Shown: positions 8,901 to 16,168, counted from the first letter of the stretch. The stretch is DNA of 18,411 nucleotides from Nonlabens sp. (GCA_023301395.1 JALZUY010000225.1:1-18411), one strand, 5' to 3'. The notes: generated by a model not told the origin, from the sequence alone. Numbers and translations are program-made.

Positions 8901-9740
8901 GGTCAAGCTAGTGTGACGAATGGGATTTTTGATATCAATTTTGTAATGCCACTAGATACGCAAGTTCCTATAGGAAATGGTAGGATTTCATTTTATGCAA
9001 AACGAGATGGTGTCCAGGAAGATAAAAACGGGTATTCTCTTGATGTGCGCATGGGTGGAGTAAATACCACAGCACCATCTGATGATATAGGTCCAGAGAT
9101 TGAACTGTTCATGAACGATACTAATTTTGTAAATGGTGGGATTACAGATGAAAACCCATTCATTCTCGCATTTTTAAGTGATGATAATGGTATTAATACT
9201 TCTAGTGGAATAGGTCATGATATTACCGCAACACTAGATGGTAACGACGTAGATCCATTCATTCTCAACGATTATTATGAGGCAGATGTAGATAATTTTT
9301 CTCGTGGACAAGTATATTTCCCATTGAGAGATTTAGAGCCAGGATTGCATACTCTTGTAGTAAAAGCTTGGGATACCTACAATAACTCTGCGGAACAAGA
9401 AATTCAATTTGTAGTAGCTGAGAATGATAATATTAAATTAGAACGAGTTCTTAATTATCCAAATCCGTTTACTACTTATACGGAGTTCTGGTTCAATCAT
9501 AACAGACCATTTGAGCCACTCGATGTTCAAGTTCAGGTAATGACAATTTCGGGAAAAATAGTTTGGAGTAAAAATCAATCGGTAACAACTACTGGATTTA
9601 CCTCAAGAGAAATCACCTGGGATGGAACAGATGATTTTGGGCAACGTTTAGGAAAAGGTGTTTACATTTATAAGATAACTGTAAAATCTACGTTATCTAA
9701 CCAGCAAGCCAGTAAGATTGAAAAACTGGTCATTCTATAA
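5904..9740 (+). CDS. porU: Type IX secretion system sortase PorU (C25 peptidase family)
   Basis: PorU is the cell-surface cysteine peptidase that removes the C-terminal signal from T9SS cargo and joins the cargo to a lipopolysaccharide anchor, acting with PorV, PorQ and PorZ. The 1278-residue protein has a signal peptide (MRNITLLIICFPFLLMAQGQ) and a long beta-rich N-terminal part. The gingipain-like C25 domain spans about 534-912, with the catalytic His in NYFGHGNEDG (His780) and Cys in ITVTCEFTRY (Cys814). After Ig-like segments comes a C-terminal T9SS-type domain (about 1179-1278: NYPNPF, then WDGTDDFG, GKGVYIYKI, KIEKLVIL). In PorU this domain is retained rather than cleaved. I chose the ATG at 5904 over the in-frame TTG just before it. 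porV follows after 44 bases. The gene contains one TTTCGCGAAA palindrome near residues 106-110. Confidence 0.95.
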   Translation: MRNITLLIICFPFLLMAQGQKEVLQWQSPVKQSIGSFEMMVPIFENNYQFSGDQIWFMKSFEVTRPVDESSLRLENVVTESVSSSELANLDKEYIVNGLQYSLRNALSRKRNYAQLKVSPIYKDGNQYKRVLSFRPVFNNAVATIRPKMTTYGNSLLTSGDWYRFKINNTGVHRITRSFLSGLGIDVNNIDPRGIKIYGNGGPSLPLINSQTVAYDPAEIAISVSGEADGSFDNGDEILFYATAADTEYVTENDSYINPYTDDSFYYITVSSGNGKRILPFVQPTGTPAVTYNYYHARQHYEVDERNIGQIGRLWYGERFDFEPEQTFDFDFTNVISSRPSRIKVTTGGISDFNTTFTCEVNGGIAGTVSLTGLVGNTTSVSRRGSIVANNFSITSDQVAVKLTFDNAGNPGAEGYLDYIELEVPQSLTGTGDQFRFRNTDAAMQAGNGLFQFSNATDVIEVWNVTDPYNVTAVKNTSGVANFSFVDTLGEVKEYLAVDTNDFFNPIGVSNSRVSNQNLKGSIFLNSTGAFVDIDYLIITPDFLKSEAQRLANHHITTSNLNTKVVTLQEIYNEFSEGEQDIAAIRNFVKYIYDNASTPANRLKYLNMFGDASYDYKDRISIRENIVPSFLSVNSTSLTSSYVTDDFFTYMNPNEGDVSTNNLMDLAVGRMIVTDIQEARAMVNKSVSYTSQPAFERWRNDVTLIGDDIDDPQTDRNLQTNVNDLADQIELNRPDYNVRKIILDSYQQVSTAGGFRYPDVVDDITNAFERGSLVINYFGHGNEDGLAQEFIVTQSLVENLRNPDNLPLFITVTCEFTRYDNPLRPSGGEVVYLNENGGAIGLVATNRLIFISTGVTLNRTLDQYLFSYNNVQAISMAEALRLAKIDPALSGNATRRVVAFIGDPALKLAIPDPRVVLTAVNGNPIATNTDVLRALDPVVLSGEVHDLQGNVIPSYNGEVSVTVFDKKIQRTTLGNDDARDASNQLILLDFDQLGEVLFRGQASVTNGIFDINFVMPLDTQVPIGNGRISFYAKRDGVQEDKNGYSLDVRMGGVNTTAPSDDIGPEIELFMNDTNFVNGGITDENPFILAFLSDDNGINTSSGIGHDITATLDGNDVDPFILNDYYEADVDNFSRGQVYFPLRDLEPGLHTLVVKAWDTYNNSAEQEIQFVVAENDNIKLERVLNYPNPFTTYTEFWFNHNRPFEPLDVQVQVMTISGKIVWSKNQSVTTTGFTSREITWDGTDDFGQRLGKGVYIYKITVKSTLSNQQASKIEKLVIL
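6218..6237. repeat. GCTTTCGCGAAAGC palindrome, copy 2 (extended to 20 bp)
   Basis: This is the longest copy: TGCGCTTTCGCGAAAGCGCA is a perfect 20-bp palindrome inside porU. In the gene's frame the centre reads A-L-S-R-K-R (residues 106-111). Confidence 0.92.
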
Positions 9741-9756
9741 ATTCGTAGGTTTAACA

Positions 9757-9764
9757 TATATTTG
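9757..9764 (+). promoter_or_regulatory. Promoter -7 box for porV (TATATTTG)
   Basis: A perfect TAnnTTTG match lies in the 44-base porU-porV gap, 28 bases before the porV ATG. It suggests that porV and cdd can be transcribed independently of porU. No clear -33 element is present. Confidence 0.5.
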
Positions 9765-9784
9765 TCTCAGAATAATAAGCATTG

Positions 9785-10960
9785 ATGAAAAAAGTTTTTT
9801 TAGTATTTATCGCAATATTTCTAGCGATACCGAGTATAAGTAATGCTCAAGATAATGACACTAGAGTAATAACAACGGCATTACCATTCCTTAGAATTGC
9901 AGGAGATGCAAGGTCTGCAGGGTTAGGCGATATGGGTGTTGCCACTAGTCCTGATGCGTGGTCGCAACAATGGAACCCTTCAAAATATGCCTTTGGTTTA
10001 AGGGAACATAAATTTGGTGTGGCATATACGCCATATTTAGGAAATTTAGTAAATGACATAGCCATCGCACAATTGGTTTACTCAAATCGTATTAATGATA
10101 ACAGTGCATTTGCAGGTAGTTTAAGATACTTTAGCTTAGGTAGTATTACCTTAAGACAAGATGTAAATGATCCTGGACGAGAAGAAAGTCCTAATGAATT
10201 TGTTTTGGATGGGACATATTCTCTGAAATTATCTGAGCAATTTGCTCTTGCCGTAACAGGTCGTTTTTTACGCAGTGATTTAAGAATTCAAGGTGTCGAT
10301 AGCGATGCAAGCGCTGCAAACAGCTTTGGTGTAGATATTTCAGGTTTTTATCAATCAGAAGAACTTGCTCTTGCCGATTTTAATGGTCGCTGGAGAGGTG
10401 GTTTTAATATCTCAAACATAGGTCCTAAAGTGTCTTATGATCAAGGTGGACAGGAAAACTTTATTCCTACTAACCTGGCCCTAGGAGGTGGATTTGACTT
10501 TATTCTTAATGACGGTTTTAGTAAAATTGGTGTTACGGCCGAGGTTAATAAACTTCTTGTTCCCACGCCACCTATACGTGAGGTTGGAGATGAGAATGGA
10601 AATGGAACTTCTAGAGATATTATTTCAGGACAGGATGACGATGTTACTTTTATCAATGGTATTTTTCAATCATTTGGAGATGCACCAGGTGGTTTTAGTG
10701 AAGAGATAAGAGAGTTTACTTGGGCATTAAGCGCAGAGTATACTTATGATGACAGCTTTGCTTTACGTGCAGGTTATTTTAACGAAGCAAATGATAAAGG
10801 AGCACGTAAATTCCTTGCTATGGGAGCAGGTTTTGAATTCTCTTCTATAGGAATTGATTTGTCTTATTTGTTTTCTACTAGCCGTGTTAGAAGTCCTTTG
10901 GAAGGAACTCTTAGATTTGGTTTGACGTTCAATTTCGGAGACGAGTATACGGAATACTAA
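9785..10960 (+). CDS. porV: Type IX secretion system outer membrane protein PorV
   Basis: PorV (LptO) is a 14-strand FadL-like outer-membrane barrel. It binds the C-terminal domain of T9SS cargo leaving the SprA translocon and carries it to the PorU attachment complex. The 391-residue protein has a signal peptide (MKKVFLVFIAIFLAIPSISNA, cut before Gln22). Next is the family's hallmark hatch segment: LPFLRIAGDARSAGLGDMG, then SQQWNPSKYAF. The rest is barrel strands ending in a C-terminal LRFGLTFNFGDEYTEY. I chose the ATG at 9785 rather than the TTG codon just before it. It is adjacent to porU, as in F. johnsoniae. cdd begins 5 bases after its stop, so the deaminase is probably co-transcribed. 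Confidence 0.95.
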   Translation: MKKVFLVFIAIFLAIPSISNAQDNDTRVITTALPFLRIAGDARSAGLGDMGVATSPDAWSQQWNPSKYAFGLREHKFGVAYTPYLGNLVNDIAIAQLVYSNRINDNSAFAGSLRYFSLGSITLRQDVNDPGREESPNEFVLDGTYSLKLSEQFALAVTGRFLRSDLRIQGVDSDASAANSFGVDISGFYQSEELALADFNGRWRGGFNISNIGPKVSYDQGGQENFIPTNLALGGGFDFILNDGFSKIGVTAEVNKLLVPTPPIREVGDENGNGTSRDIISGQDDDVTFINGIFQSFGDAPGGFSEEIREFTWALSAEYTYDDSFALRAGYFNEANDKGARKFLAMGAGFEFSSIGIDLSYLFSTSRVRSPLEGTLRFGLTFNFGDEYTEY

Positions 10961-10965
10961 GTCCT

Positions 10966-11448
10966 TTGAAAAAAATAGAGATACATACTACATTAGAGGC
11001 TTATGATCATCTATCTGAGTTAGATAAAGATGTGCAATCTCTTATGGGAGAATCCATAGCAGCACGCCATAGAGCTTATGCTCCATATTCAAATTTCACA
11101 GTAGGCTGTGCTATTTTACTTGAAAACGGTGAGGTGATTACTGGGAACAATCAAGAAAATGCTGCCTATCCATCTGGACTTTGTGCAGAACGTGTAGCCA
11201 TTTATGCTGCAGGAGCTCAATATCCTGGAGTAGCTATTAAAAGAATAGCGCTTACAGCAAGTCCTAAAGATGATTCACTTACCATTCCTGTTCCACCATG
11301 TGGATCTTGTAGACAGGCAATTGCAGAGTATGAGAACCGTCAGGAAAGCCCTATTCCTATTTATTTTATGGGAGCTTCAGGAACTGTTGTGAAGTCAAAT
11401 TCCTTAAAAGATTTATTGCCACTTATCTTTGATAAGAGTTATCTATAA
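10966..11448 (+). CDS. cdd: Cytidine deaminase
   Basis: Cdd hydrolyses cytidine and deoxycytidine to uridine and deoxyuridine in pyrimidine salvage. The 160-residue protein matches the homotetrameric bacterial type. RAYAPYSNFTVGCAI (36-50) is followed by the zinc and proton-shuttle motif CAE (Cys73, Glu75) and PCGSCRQ (Cys112 and Cys115). A TTG start at 10966 is proposed because the conserved N-terminal helix lies before the first in-frame ATG (codon 27), and the stretch KKIEIHTT fits the family in Flavobacteriaceae. The 5-base gap after porV implies co-transcription; a functional link to secretion is not evident. A weak hairpin with a T run follows its stop. Confidence 0.94.
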   Translation: MKKIEIHTTLEAYDHLSELDKDVQSLMGESIAARHRAYAPYSNFTVGCAILLENGEVITGNNQENAAYPSGLCAERVAIYAAGAQYPGVAIKRIALTASPKDDSLTIPVPPCGSCRQAIAEYENRQESPIPIYFMGASGTVVKSNSLKDLLPLIFDKSYL

Positions 11449-11465
11449 CGTTTTCGGACGTTTTT
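11447..11465 (+). terminator. Weak candidate terminator after cdd
   Basis: A 5-bp stem AACGT / ACGTT with loop TTTCGG (11452-11457) is followed by a short T run. It overlaps the cdd stop codon. The stem is short, so readthrough into pdhA is possible. Confidence 0.35.
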
Positions 11466-11553
11466 AACCCTTCAATAGGTTTTTCATTACCCTTTTTTGG
11501 TCTATTTTTGCTTTACGCTTTGAAAGTTAAGTAGTACTATTGTTGTATTATTT

Positions 11554-11569
11554 CGCTTTCGCGAAAGCG
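11554..11569. repeat. GCTTTCGCGAAAGC palindrome, copy 3 (pdhA leader)
   Basis: CGCTTTCGCGAAAGCG, a perfect 16-bp palindrome in non-coding DNA, ends 20 bases before the pdhA ATG. In RNA it could form a 6-bp hairpin with a CGCG loop in the pdhA leader. Confidence 0.9.
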
Positions 11570-11589
11570 TACTTAAAACAGGCAATTAA

Positions 11590-12588
11590 ATGAAAAAAGT
11601 CACTAAAGACGTACTTCTCAACTGGTATGAGGAGATGCTTTTCTGGAGAAAGTTTGAAGATAAACTTGCACAAGTTTACATCCAACAGAAAGTTCGTGGA
11701 TTCCTTCACCTTTATAATGGTCAGGAAGCAATCCTTGCTGGTTCATTGCATGCAATGGATTTGACAAAGGATAAAATGATTACGGCTTATCGTAACCATG
11801 TGCAACCTATAGGTATGGGCGTGGATCCTAGAAGAGTAATGGCTGAGCTTTATGGAAAAGCAACTGGAACTTCTCAAGGTCTAGGTGGATCAATGCATAT
11901 TTTCTCAAAAGAACACCGTTTTTATGGTGGTCACGGTATTGTAGGAGGACAAATTCCTCTAGGTGCCGGAATCGCTTTTGGGGATAAATATCATAATGTA
12001 GATGCAGTAACATTAACATTCTTTGGAGATGGAGCAGCACGTCAAGGATCTTTACATGAAGCGTTTAACCTTGCTATGCTTTGGAATTTACCAGTAGTAT
12101 TCTGTGTAGAGAACAATGGATATGCAATGGGAACTAGTGTAGAGAGAACTGCAAATCATACTGATATCTGGAAACTAGGATTGGGTTATGAAATGCCTTG
12201 TGGTCCTGTAGATGCTATGGATCCAGAAAAAGTGGCCGAGGCTATGAGTGAAGCGATTGAAAGAGCTCGTTCTGGTGGTGGACCAACGTTCCTAGAATTA
12301 AAAACATATAGATATAGAGGTCACTCTATGAGTGATGCACAGCATTATCGTACTAAAGATGAAGTGGCTGAATATCAAAAAATAGATCCAATAACTCAAA
12401 TTAAAGACCGTCTGATAAATGATCACGGTTTGAGTGATGACGATATTAAAGTAATGGACAAAAGAGTAAAGGCTCGTGTTGCAGAATGTGAGAAATTTGC
12501 CGAAGAATCTCCTTATCCAGAAAAGAACGTGATGTATGACGTTGTTTATGAACAAGAAGATTATCCATTTTTACCAGCAAAATCATAA
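11590..12588 (+). CDS. pdhA: Pyruvate dehydrogenase E1 component, alpha subunit
   Basis: This is the alpha subunit of the heterotetrameric (alpha2-beta2) E1. E1 uses thiamine diphosphate to decarboxylate pyruvate and acetylate the lipoyl group of E2. The 332-residue protein has GLGGSMHIFSKEHRFYGGHGIVGGQ (split as GLGGSMH at 97-103 and FYGGHGIVG at 111-119), the ThDP/Mg motif GDGAARQGSLHEAFN...ENNGYAMGTS (146-183) and the YRYRGHSMSD loop (240-249). The ATG at 11590 fits the family N-terminus. pdhC starts 3 bases after its stop. The beta subunit is not in this window and must be encoded elsewhere if the complex is complete, an arrangement I recall as usual in Flavobacteriia. The family also includes branched-chain E1 alpha, but the pairing with a two-lipoyl E2 favours pyruvate. 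Confidence 0.93.
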   Translation: MKKVTKDVLLNWYEEMLFWRKFEDKLAQVYIQQKVRGFLHLYNGQEAILAGSLHAMDLTKDKMITAYRNHVQPIGMGVDPRRVMAELYGKATGTSQGLGGSMHIFSKEHRFYGGHGIVGGQIPLGAGIAFGDKYHNVDAVTLTFFGDGAARQGSLHEAFNLAMLWNLPVVFCVENNGYAMGTSVERTANHTDIWKLGLGYEMPCGPVDAMDPEKVAEAMSEAIERARSGGGPTFLELKTYRYRGHSMSDAQHYRTKDEVAEYQKIDPITQIKDRLINDHGLSDDDIKVMDKRVKARVAECEKFAEESPYPEKNVMYDVVYEQEDYPFLPAKS

Positions 12589-12591
12589 CTC

Positions 12592-14178
12592 ATGGCAGAG
12601 ATAATTAACATGCCGCGATTGAGCGACACCATGGAAGAAGGTGTGGTTGCAGCGTGGTTGAAAAAAGTAGGTGATAAAATTGAAGAAGGTGATATCCTTG
12701 CTGAAATTGAGACTGATAAAGCGACCATGGAATTTGAATCATTCCAGGATGGTGTTTTATTATACATAGGTATTCAAGAAGGAGAAACGGCACCAGTGGA
12801 TCAATTGCTATGTATTATAGGAGAAGAAGGTGAAGATATAACTGCTTTATTAAGCGGTAATTCATCTGCTTCAAAAGATGAATCTCCGGTAATAGAAGAA
12901 GTAAAAGAATCTTTATCAAAGGAATCTAGTAGTGCTGATTTGCCTGATGGCGTTATTATAGTTAATATGCCTCGCCTTAGTGATACTATGGAAGAAGGAA
13001 CAGTAGCTTCTTGGTTAAAAGCTGAAGGTGATACTGTTGAAGAAGGTGATATCCTTGCTGAAATTGAAACTGATAAAGCAACTATGGAATTTGAATCATT
13101 CCAGAGTGGTACGTTATTAAAAATAGGTATTCAAGAAGGTGAAACGGCTATGGTTGATTCATTACTTGCAATAATAGGTCCTGCAGGAACTGACGTGTCT
13201 GGAATAGATACGAGTGCAACTGCTGTGGCCCCAAAAAAGGAAGAGAAAAAAGAAGAAACTCCAAAAGTGGAAGTTAAAAAAGAAACTACACCAGTTGCGT
13301 CTACCACAACTTCAAACTCTTCTGGAAGAATATTTGTTTCTCCACTGGCTAAGAAAATGGCCGAGGATAAAGGAATTGACTTAGGTCAAGTTTCTGGTTC
13401 TGGAGAGAATGGACGTATTGTAAAGAGTGATATAGACAATTTTAAACCTAGTGCAGGTGGAAATGCAGCAGCGAGTTCATTTGTTTCTGTAGGAACAGAG
13501 ACTTTTGAAGAAGTCCCTAATTCACAAATGCGCAAGACAATTGCAAAACGTTTAGGTGAATCTAAGTTTACAGCACCGCATTATTATTTAGGTCTTGACT
13601 TAGATATGGATAATGCGATTGCAAGTAGAAAAGCAATTAATGCATTACCAGATACTAAGATTAGCTTTAACGATATGGTGATTAAAGCGGCAGCAATGGC
13701 GTTGAGATTACATCCTAAAGTAAATACACAATGGACTGATAAGAATACAATCATAGCAAAGCATATTCATGTAGGTGTTGCTGTAGCAGTTGATGATGGT
13801 CTTTTAGTTCCAGTGTTACAGTATGCAGACCAAATGAGTATGCAACAAATAGGTGGAAAAGTAAGAGAGCTTGCTGGTAAAGCACGCAACAAGAAATTAC
13901 AACCTGCCGAGATGCAAGGAAGTACTTTTACAATCTCTAACTTAGGAATGTTTGGAATTACAGAGTTTACTTCTATTATCAACCAGCCTAACAGTGCAAT
14001 CATGTCTGTAGGAGCTATTGTACAAAAGCCAGTAGTTAAAGATGGACAAATTGTAGTAGGTAATGTGATGAGAATCACACTTGCATGTGATCACAGAACA
14101 GTAGATGGTGCTACAGGAGCAGCATTCTTACAAACTTTCAAGTCTTATATTGAGAACCCAATAGTAATGTACGTGTAA
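12592..14178 (+). CDS. pdhC: Pyruvate dehydrogenase E2, dihydrolipoamide acetyltransferase with two lipoyl domains
   Basis: E2 is the core of the pyruvate dehydrogenase complex and transfers acetyl groups from lipoate to CoA. The 528 residues are laid out as follows: lipoyl domain 1 (1-80, lipoyl Lys43 in ETDKATMEF), linker (about 81-120), lipoyl domain 2 (121-198, Lys162), and a Lys/Glu/Ser/Thr-rich linker (about 207-245). The E1/E3-binding domain follows (246-283, FVSPLAKKMAEDKGIDLGQVSGSGENGRI). The acyltransferase domain runs from about 308 and ends in DHRTVDGATG with catalytic His501 and Asp505. The two lipoyl domains are unusually alike at DNA level. The gene forms a two-gene unit with pdhA and ends at a strong terminator. 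Confidence 0.95.
   Translation: MAEIINMPRLSDTMEEGVVAAWLKKVGDKIEEGDILAEIETDKATMEFESFQDGVLLYIGIQEGETAPVDQLLCIIGEEGEDITALLSGNSSASKDESPVIEEVKESLSKESSSADLPDGVIIVNMPRLSDTMEEGTVASWLKAEGDTVEEGDILAEIETDKATMEFESFQSGTLLKIGIQEGETAMVDSLLAIIGPAGTDVSGIDTSATAVAPKKEEKKEETPKVEVKKETTPVASTTTSNSSGRIFVSPLAKKMAEDKGIDLGQVSGSGENGRIVKSDIDNFKPSAGGNAAASSFVSVGTETFEEVPNSQMRKTIAKRLGESKFTAPHYYLGLDLDMDNAIASRKAINALPDTKISFNDMVIKAAAMALRLHPKVNTQWTDKNTIIAKHIHVGVAVAVDDGLLVPVLQYADQMSMQQIGGKVRELAGKARNKKLQPAEMQGSTFTISNLGMFGITEFTSIINQPNSAIMSVGAIVQKPVVKDGQIVVGNVMRITLACDHRTVDGATGAAFLQTFKSYIENPIVMYV
12680..12747 (+). repeat. Direct repeat, lipoyl domain 1 copy
   Basis: This segment matches 13037-13104 almost base for base, including a 31-nt identical run (12680-12710 against 13037-13067) and another of about 20 nt. 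The few differences are silent third-position changes. Confidence 0.85.
13037..13104 (+). repeat. Direct repeat, lipoyl domain 2 copy
   Basis: This is the partner of 12680-12747 within pdhC. Both copies encode the lipoylation-site hairpin (EEGDILAEIETDKATMEFES). Confidence 0.85.
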
Positions 14179-14199
14179 AATTACTAAATGATTATATTG

Positions 14200-14229
14200 A
14201 AAAGCCGAATCGCAAGATTCGGCTTTTTT
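14200..14229 (+). terminator. Strong terminator after pdhC
   Basis: A perfect 12-bp stem (14200-14211 with 14216-14227) is capped by a GCAA (GNRA) tetraloop and followed by T residues, 21 bases after the pdhC stop. It is a textbook intrinsic terminator closing the pdhA-pdhC unit. Confidence 0.92.
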
Positions 14230-14385
14230 GTTTTTAAATCAGTCATTGCGAGATGAAATCTAAGTCATCTATTTGATGTGAAGGTCTAATTTTATTTCCT
14301 TTACTTTTTTATGTATTTAAGAAACTACCCTTTAGGGCTATGGGGAAGCTTCGGCTTTTTATAATTGAAAATCTAGGAGCCAAAA
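14230..14385. other. Non-coding spacer with small hairpins
   Basis: No gene is seen here. There is a stem AGATGA / TCATCT (14251-14256 with 14265-14270) beginning at a GTCATTGCGAG string. A CCC-TTTA-GGG element lies at 14328-14337. A 4-bp AAGC / GCTT stem with a TTCG tetraloop precedes five Ts (14346-14360). These look like remnants of dispersed repeats or weak terminators. Confidence 0.35.
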
Positions 14386-14417
14386 TACTCAACAACCTAA
14401 CAGCCCAACACTTCAAA
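14386..14417 (+). repeat. Degenerate A/C-rich 8-bp tandem repeat before the M28 gene
   Basis: Four octamers in register, TACTCAAC, AACCTAAC, AGCCCAAC and ACTTCAAA, end just before a TATCTTTA box. The layout parallels 17752-17791 upstream of hpt. Confidence 0.55.
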
Positions 14418-14422
14418 ATCCC

Positions 14423-14430
14423 TATCTTTA
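14423..14430 (+). promoter_or_regulatory. Candidate -7 box for M28 peptidase (TATCTTTA)
   Basis: Seven of eight bases match TAnnTTTG. The box begins 25 nt before the ATG, exactly the same distance as the TATCTTTG box before hpt. Confidence 0.45.
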
Positions 14431-14447
14431 AACTTTAAAATATCAAC

Positions 14448-15446
14448 ATGAAAAGAATCATATTTATACTTACAGCAGCAATATTCATTGCGAGTTGTGG
14501 AACTCAAAAAAAGGTAAGCCAATTAAGTAACGCTTCAGATAAAATGGCCTCGATATTGCCAGATGTAAAAATACCTAAAGCAAGTGTCTCTCAAATAGCT
14601 GCAGACGTAGCTTTTCTAGCCAGTGATGATTTGAAAGGTCGCGATACAGGATCTGAAGGGATTCTTGCAGCAGCAAAATATCTTCAAAATAGACTACATG
14701 AAATAGGTGTACAGCCCTATAAAGGAGATTTCTTTGATGATTTTGACGCAAAAGGAGCTAGGGCTTTCAATGTAGTTGGAATGCTTCCTGGAACAGATGG
14801 TGTCTTAAAAAATGAAATAGTTGTGATAGGAGCTCACTACGATCATATAGGTTTTATGAAAGCTGTCGCAGGCGATAGTCTGGCAAATGGAGCAAATGAT
14901 AATGCAACAGGAACAGCAAGTGTTCTTGCGATTGCTCAGGCATTAAAACAAATAGATTTTAATAGAAGAACGGTGGTATTTGCTTTATTCTCAGCAGAGG
15001 AAAAAGGATTGCTGGGTTCTAAGCATCTTGCAAAACGCATGAAAGCCGAAAAGGAAAACGTGGTTGCTATGCTCAATTTTGAGATGACGGGAACGCCTAT
15101 GGTGGGACGTGAGTACATCGCATATATAACAGGTCACGATAAATCAAATATGGCAACTGTATTTAATGAAGCAAATAAAGATCGAGTAGTAACTGGAAAA
15201 CTCGCAAAAGCGGCAGATTTTAATCTTTTCATGCGATCAGATAATTATCCATTTTATAATGAGTTCCAAGTGCCATCACAAACCTTTAGCACCTTTGACT
15301 TTACAAACTTTAAATATTACCACCAGCCAGGTGATGAGATTACAGAGGTAAGTGCACCGCACATGGCAGCTGTAGTAGACGCTGTTATGCCAGGAATTAT
15401 GGCTGTGATTAATAATGAACGTCTTAAAATGATGGGAAATGAGTAA
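14448..15446 (+). CDS. M28-family zinc metallopeptidase lipoprotein
   Basis: This is a predicted envelope-anchored aminopeptidase of family M28 (two zinc ions). The 332-residue protein starts with a lipoprotein signal (MKRIIFILTAAIFIASCG) with lipobox Cys17, placing it on a membrane facing the periplasm or cell surface. The zinc and catalytic residues are in the usual order: His130 and Asp132 (VIGAHYDH), Asp151 (NGANDNATG), Glu184/Glu185 (SAEEKGLLGS), Glu212 (NFEMTG, where many relatives have Asp) and His292 (YYHQPGDE). The N-terminal DVAFLASDDLKGRDTGSEG segment is typical of M28 peptidases in Bacteroidota. It likely trims peptides for nutrition; the exact substrate is unknown. Its 3' end overlaps the SDR gene by 8 bases, so the two are translated together. 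Confidence 0.9.
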   Translation: MKRIIFILTAAIFIASCGTQKKVSQLSNASDKMASILPDVKIPKASVSQIAADVAFLASDDLKGRDTGSEGILAAAKYLQNRLHEIGVQPYKGDFFDDFDAKGARAFNVVGMLPGTDGVLKNEIVVIGAHYDHIGFMKAVAGDSLANGANDNATGTASVLAIAQALKQIDFNRRTVVFALFSAEEKGLLGSKHLAKRMKAEKENVVAMLNFEMTGTPMVGREYIAYITGHDKSNMATVFNEANKDRVVTGKLAKAADFNLFMRSDNYPFYNEFQVPSQTFSTFDFTNFKYYHQPGDEITEVSAPHMAAVVDAVMPGIMAVINNERLKMMGNE

Positions 15447-16122
15447 GAATATAGTAATCACAGGAACGAGTCGTGGAATAGGATTTGAACTCGCCCAACT
15501 TTTTGCAGGTGCAGGACATCAGGTAATTACGCTTTCGCGAAAAACGAATTCCATAGAAGCCTTAGAGCGCAATAGTTTGATGGCCTTATCATGTGATTTG
15601 ACGAGTGAAGAAAGCATCTCACAGGCTGCAGAAGCTATTTTAAAGAAATGGGATCATATTGATATTGTGATTCACAATGCAGGAATGTTGGTGAACAAGC
15701 CGTTTGAAGAACTGACCACTCAGGATTTTCAAAATTGTTATGCTGTAAACATCTTTGGAGTAGCATCATTAACACAGAAGTTGTTACCAGCAATGAATAG
15801 CAATTCACATGTAATCGCGATAAGCTCTATGGGCGGAATTCAAGGCAGCGCAAAGTTCCCAGGACTTGCAGCATATTCCAGTGCAAAAGCCGCAGTAATC
15901 ACACTCTTTGAACTCCTTGCCGAGGAATATAAGGAAAACGGGCCATCATTCAACACGCTTGCCCTAGGAGCCGTACAAACAGAGATGCTAGAAGAAGCTT
16001 TCCCAGGATATAAAGCACCACTTACAGCTTCAGAAATGGCAAATTATATTATGAACTTTGCTCTTACAGGAAATAAGTTCTATAATGGTAAGGTAATGCA
16101 GGTGAGTGCTAGTACTCCTTAA
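15439..16122 (+). CDS. Short-chain dehydrogenase/reductase (SDR)
   Basis: This is a classical SDR of 227 residues. The NAD(P)-binding TGTSRGIG lies at 8-15, a CDLT Asp after strand 3 at about 52-55, HNAG at 79-82, Asn104, the catalytic Ser in ISSMGG (Ser129/Ser130), and Tyr146/Lys150 in YSSAK. Arg34 and Lys35 after strand 2 (LSRK) suggest NADP(H) preference; this is an inference. The length is shorter than the common 245-250, with a compressed substrate loop. The substrate cannot be named. The ATG at 15439 overlaps the end of the M28 gene (ATGAGTAA), which indicates translational coupling, though no shared pathway is obvious. The LSRK codons are one copy of the TTTCGCGAAA palindrome core. Confidence 0.9.
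   Translation: MSKNIVITGTSRGIGFELAQLFAGAGHQVITLSRKTNSIEALERNSLMALSCDLTSEESISQAAEAILKKWDHIDIVIHNAGMLVNKPFEELTTQDFQNCYAVNIFGVASLTQKLLPAMNSNSHVIAISSMGGIQGSAKFPGLAAYSSAKAAVITLFELLAEEYKENGPSFNTLALGAVQTEMLEEAFPGYKAPLTASEMANYIMNFALTGNKFYNGKVMQVSASTP
15531..15542. repeat. TTTCGCGAAA palindrome, copy 4 (partial)
   Basis: GCTTTCGCGAAA is present, with the last two bases of the 14-mer changed (AA instead of GC). The 10-bp palindromic core at 15533-15542 is intact. It is read as L-S-R-K in the SDR gene, the same frame as in porU and hpt. Confidence 0.8.
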
Positions 16123-16168
16123 GGGATATCGATTTTGATTAACGATTTATGCTATTTTAACCAAGATA

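Noticed and set aside
13767..14078. A 103-codon open frame antisense to pdhC
   Set aside because: It is an antisense shadow of the conserved acyltransferase domain, with no domain or ribosome site of its own.
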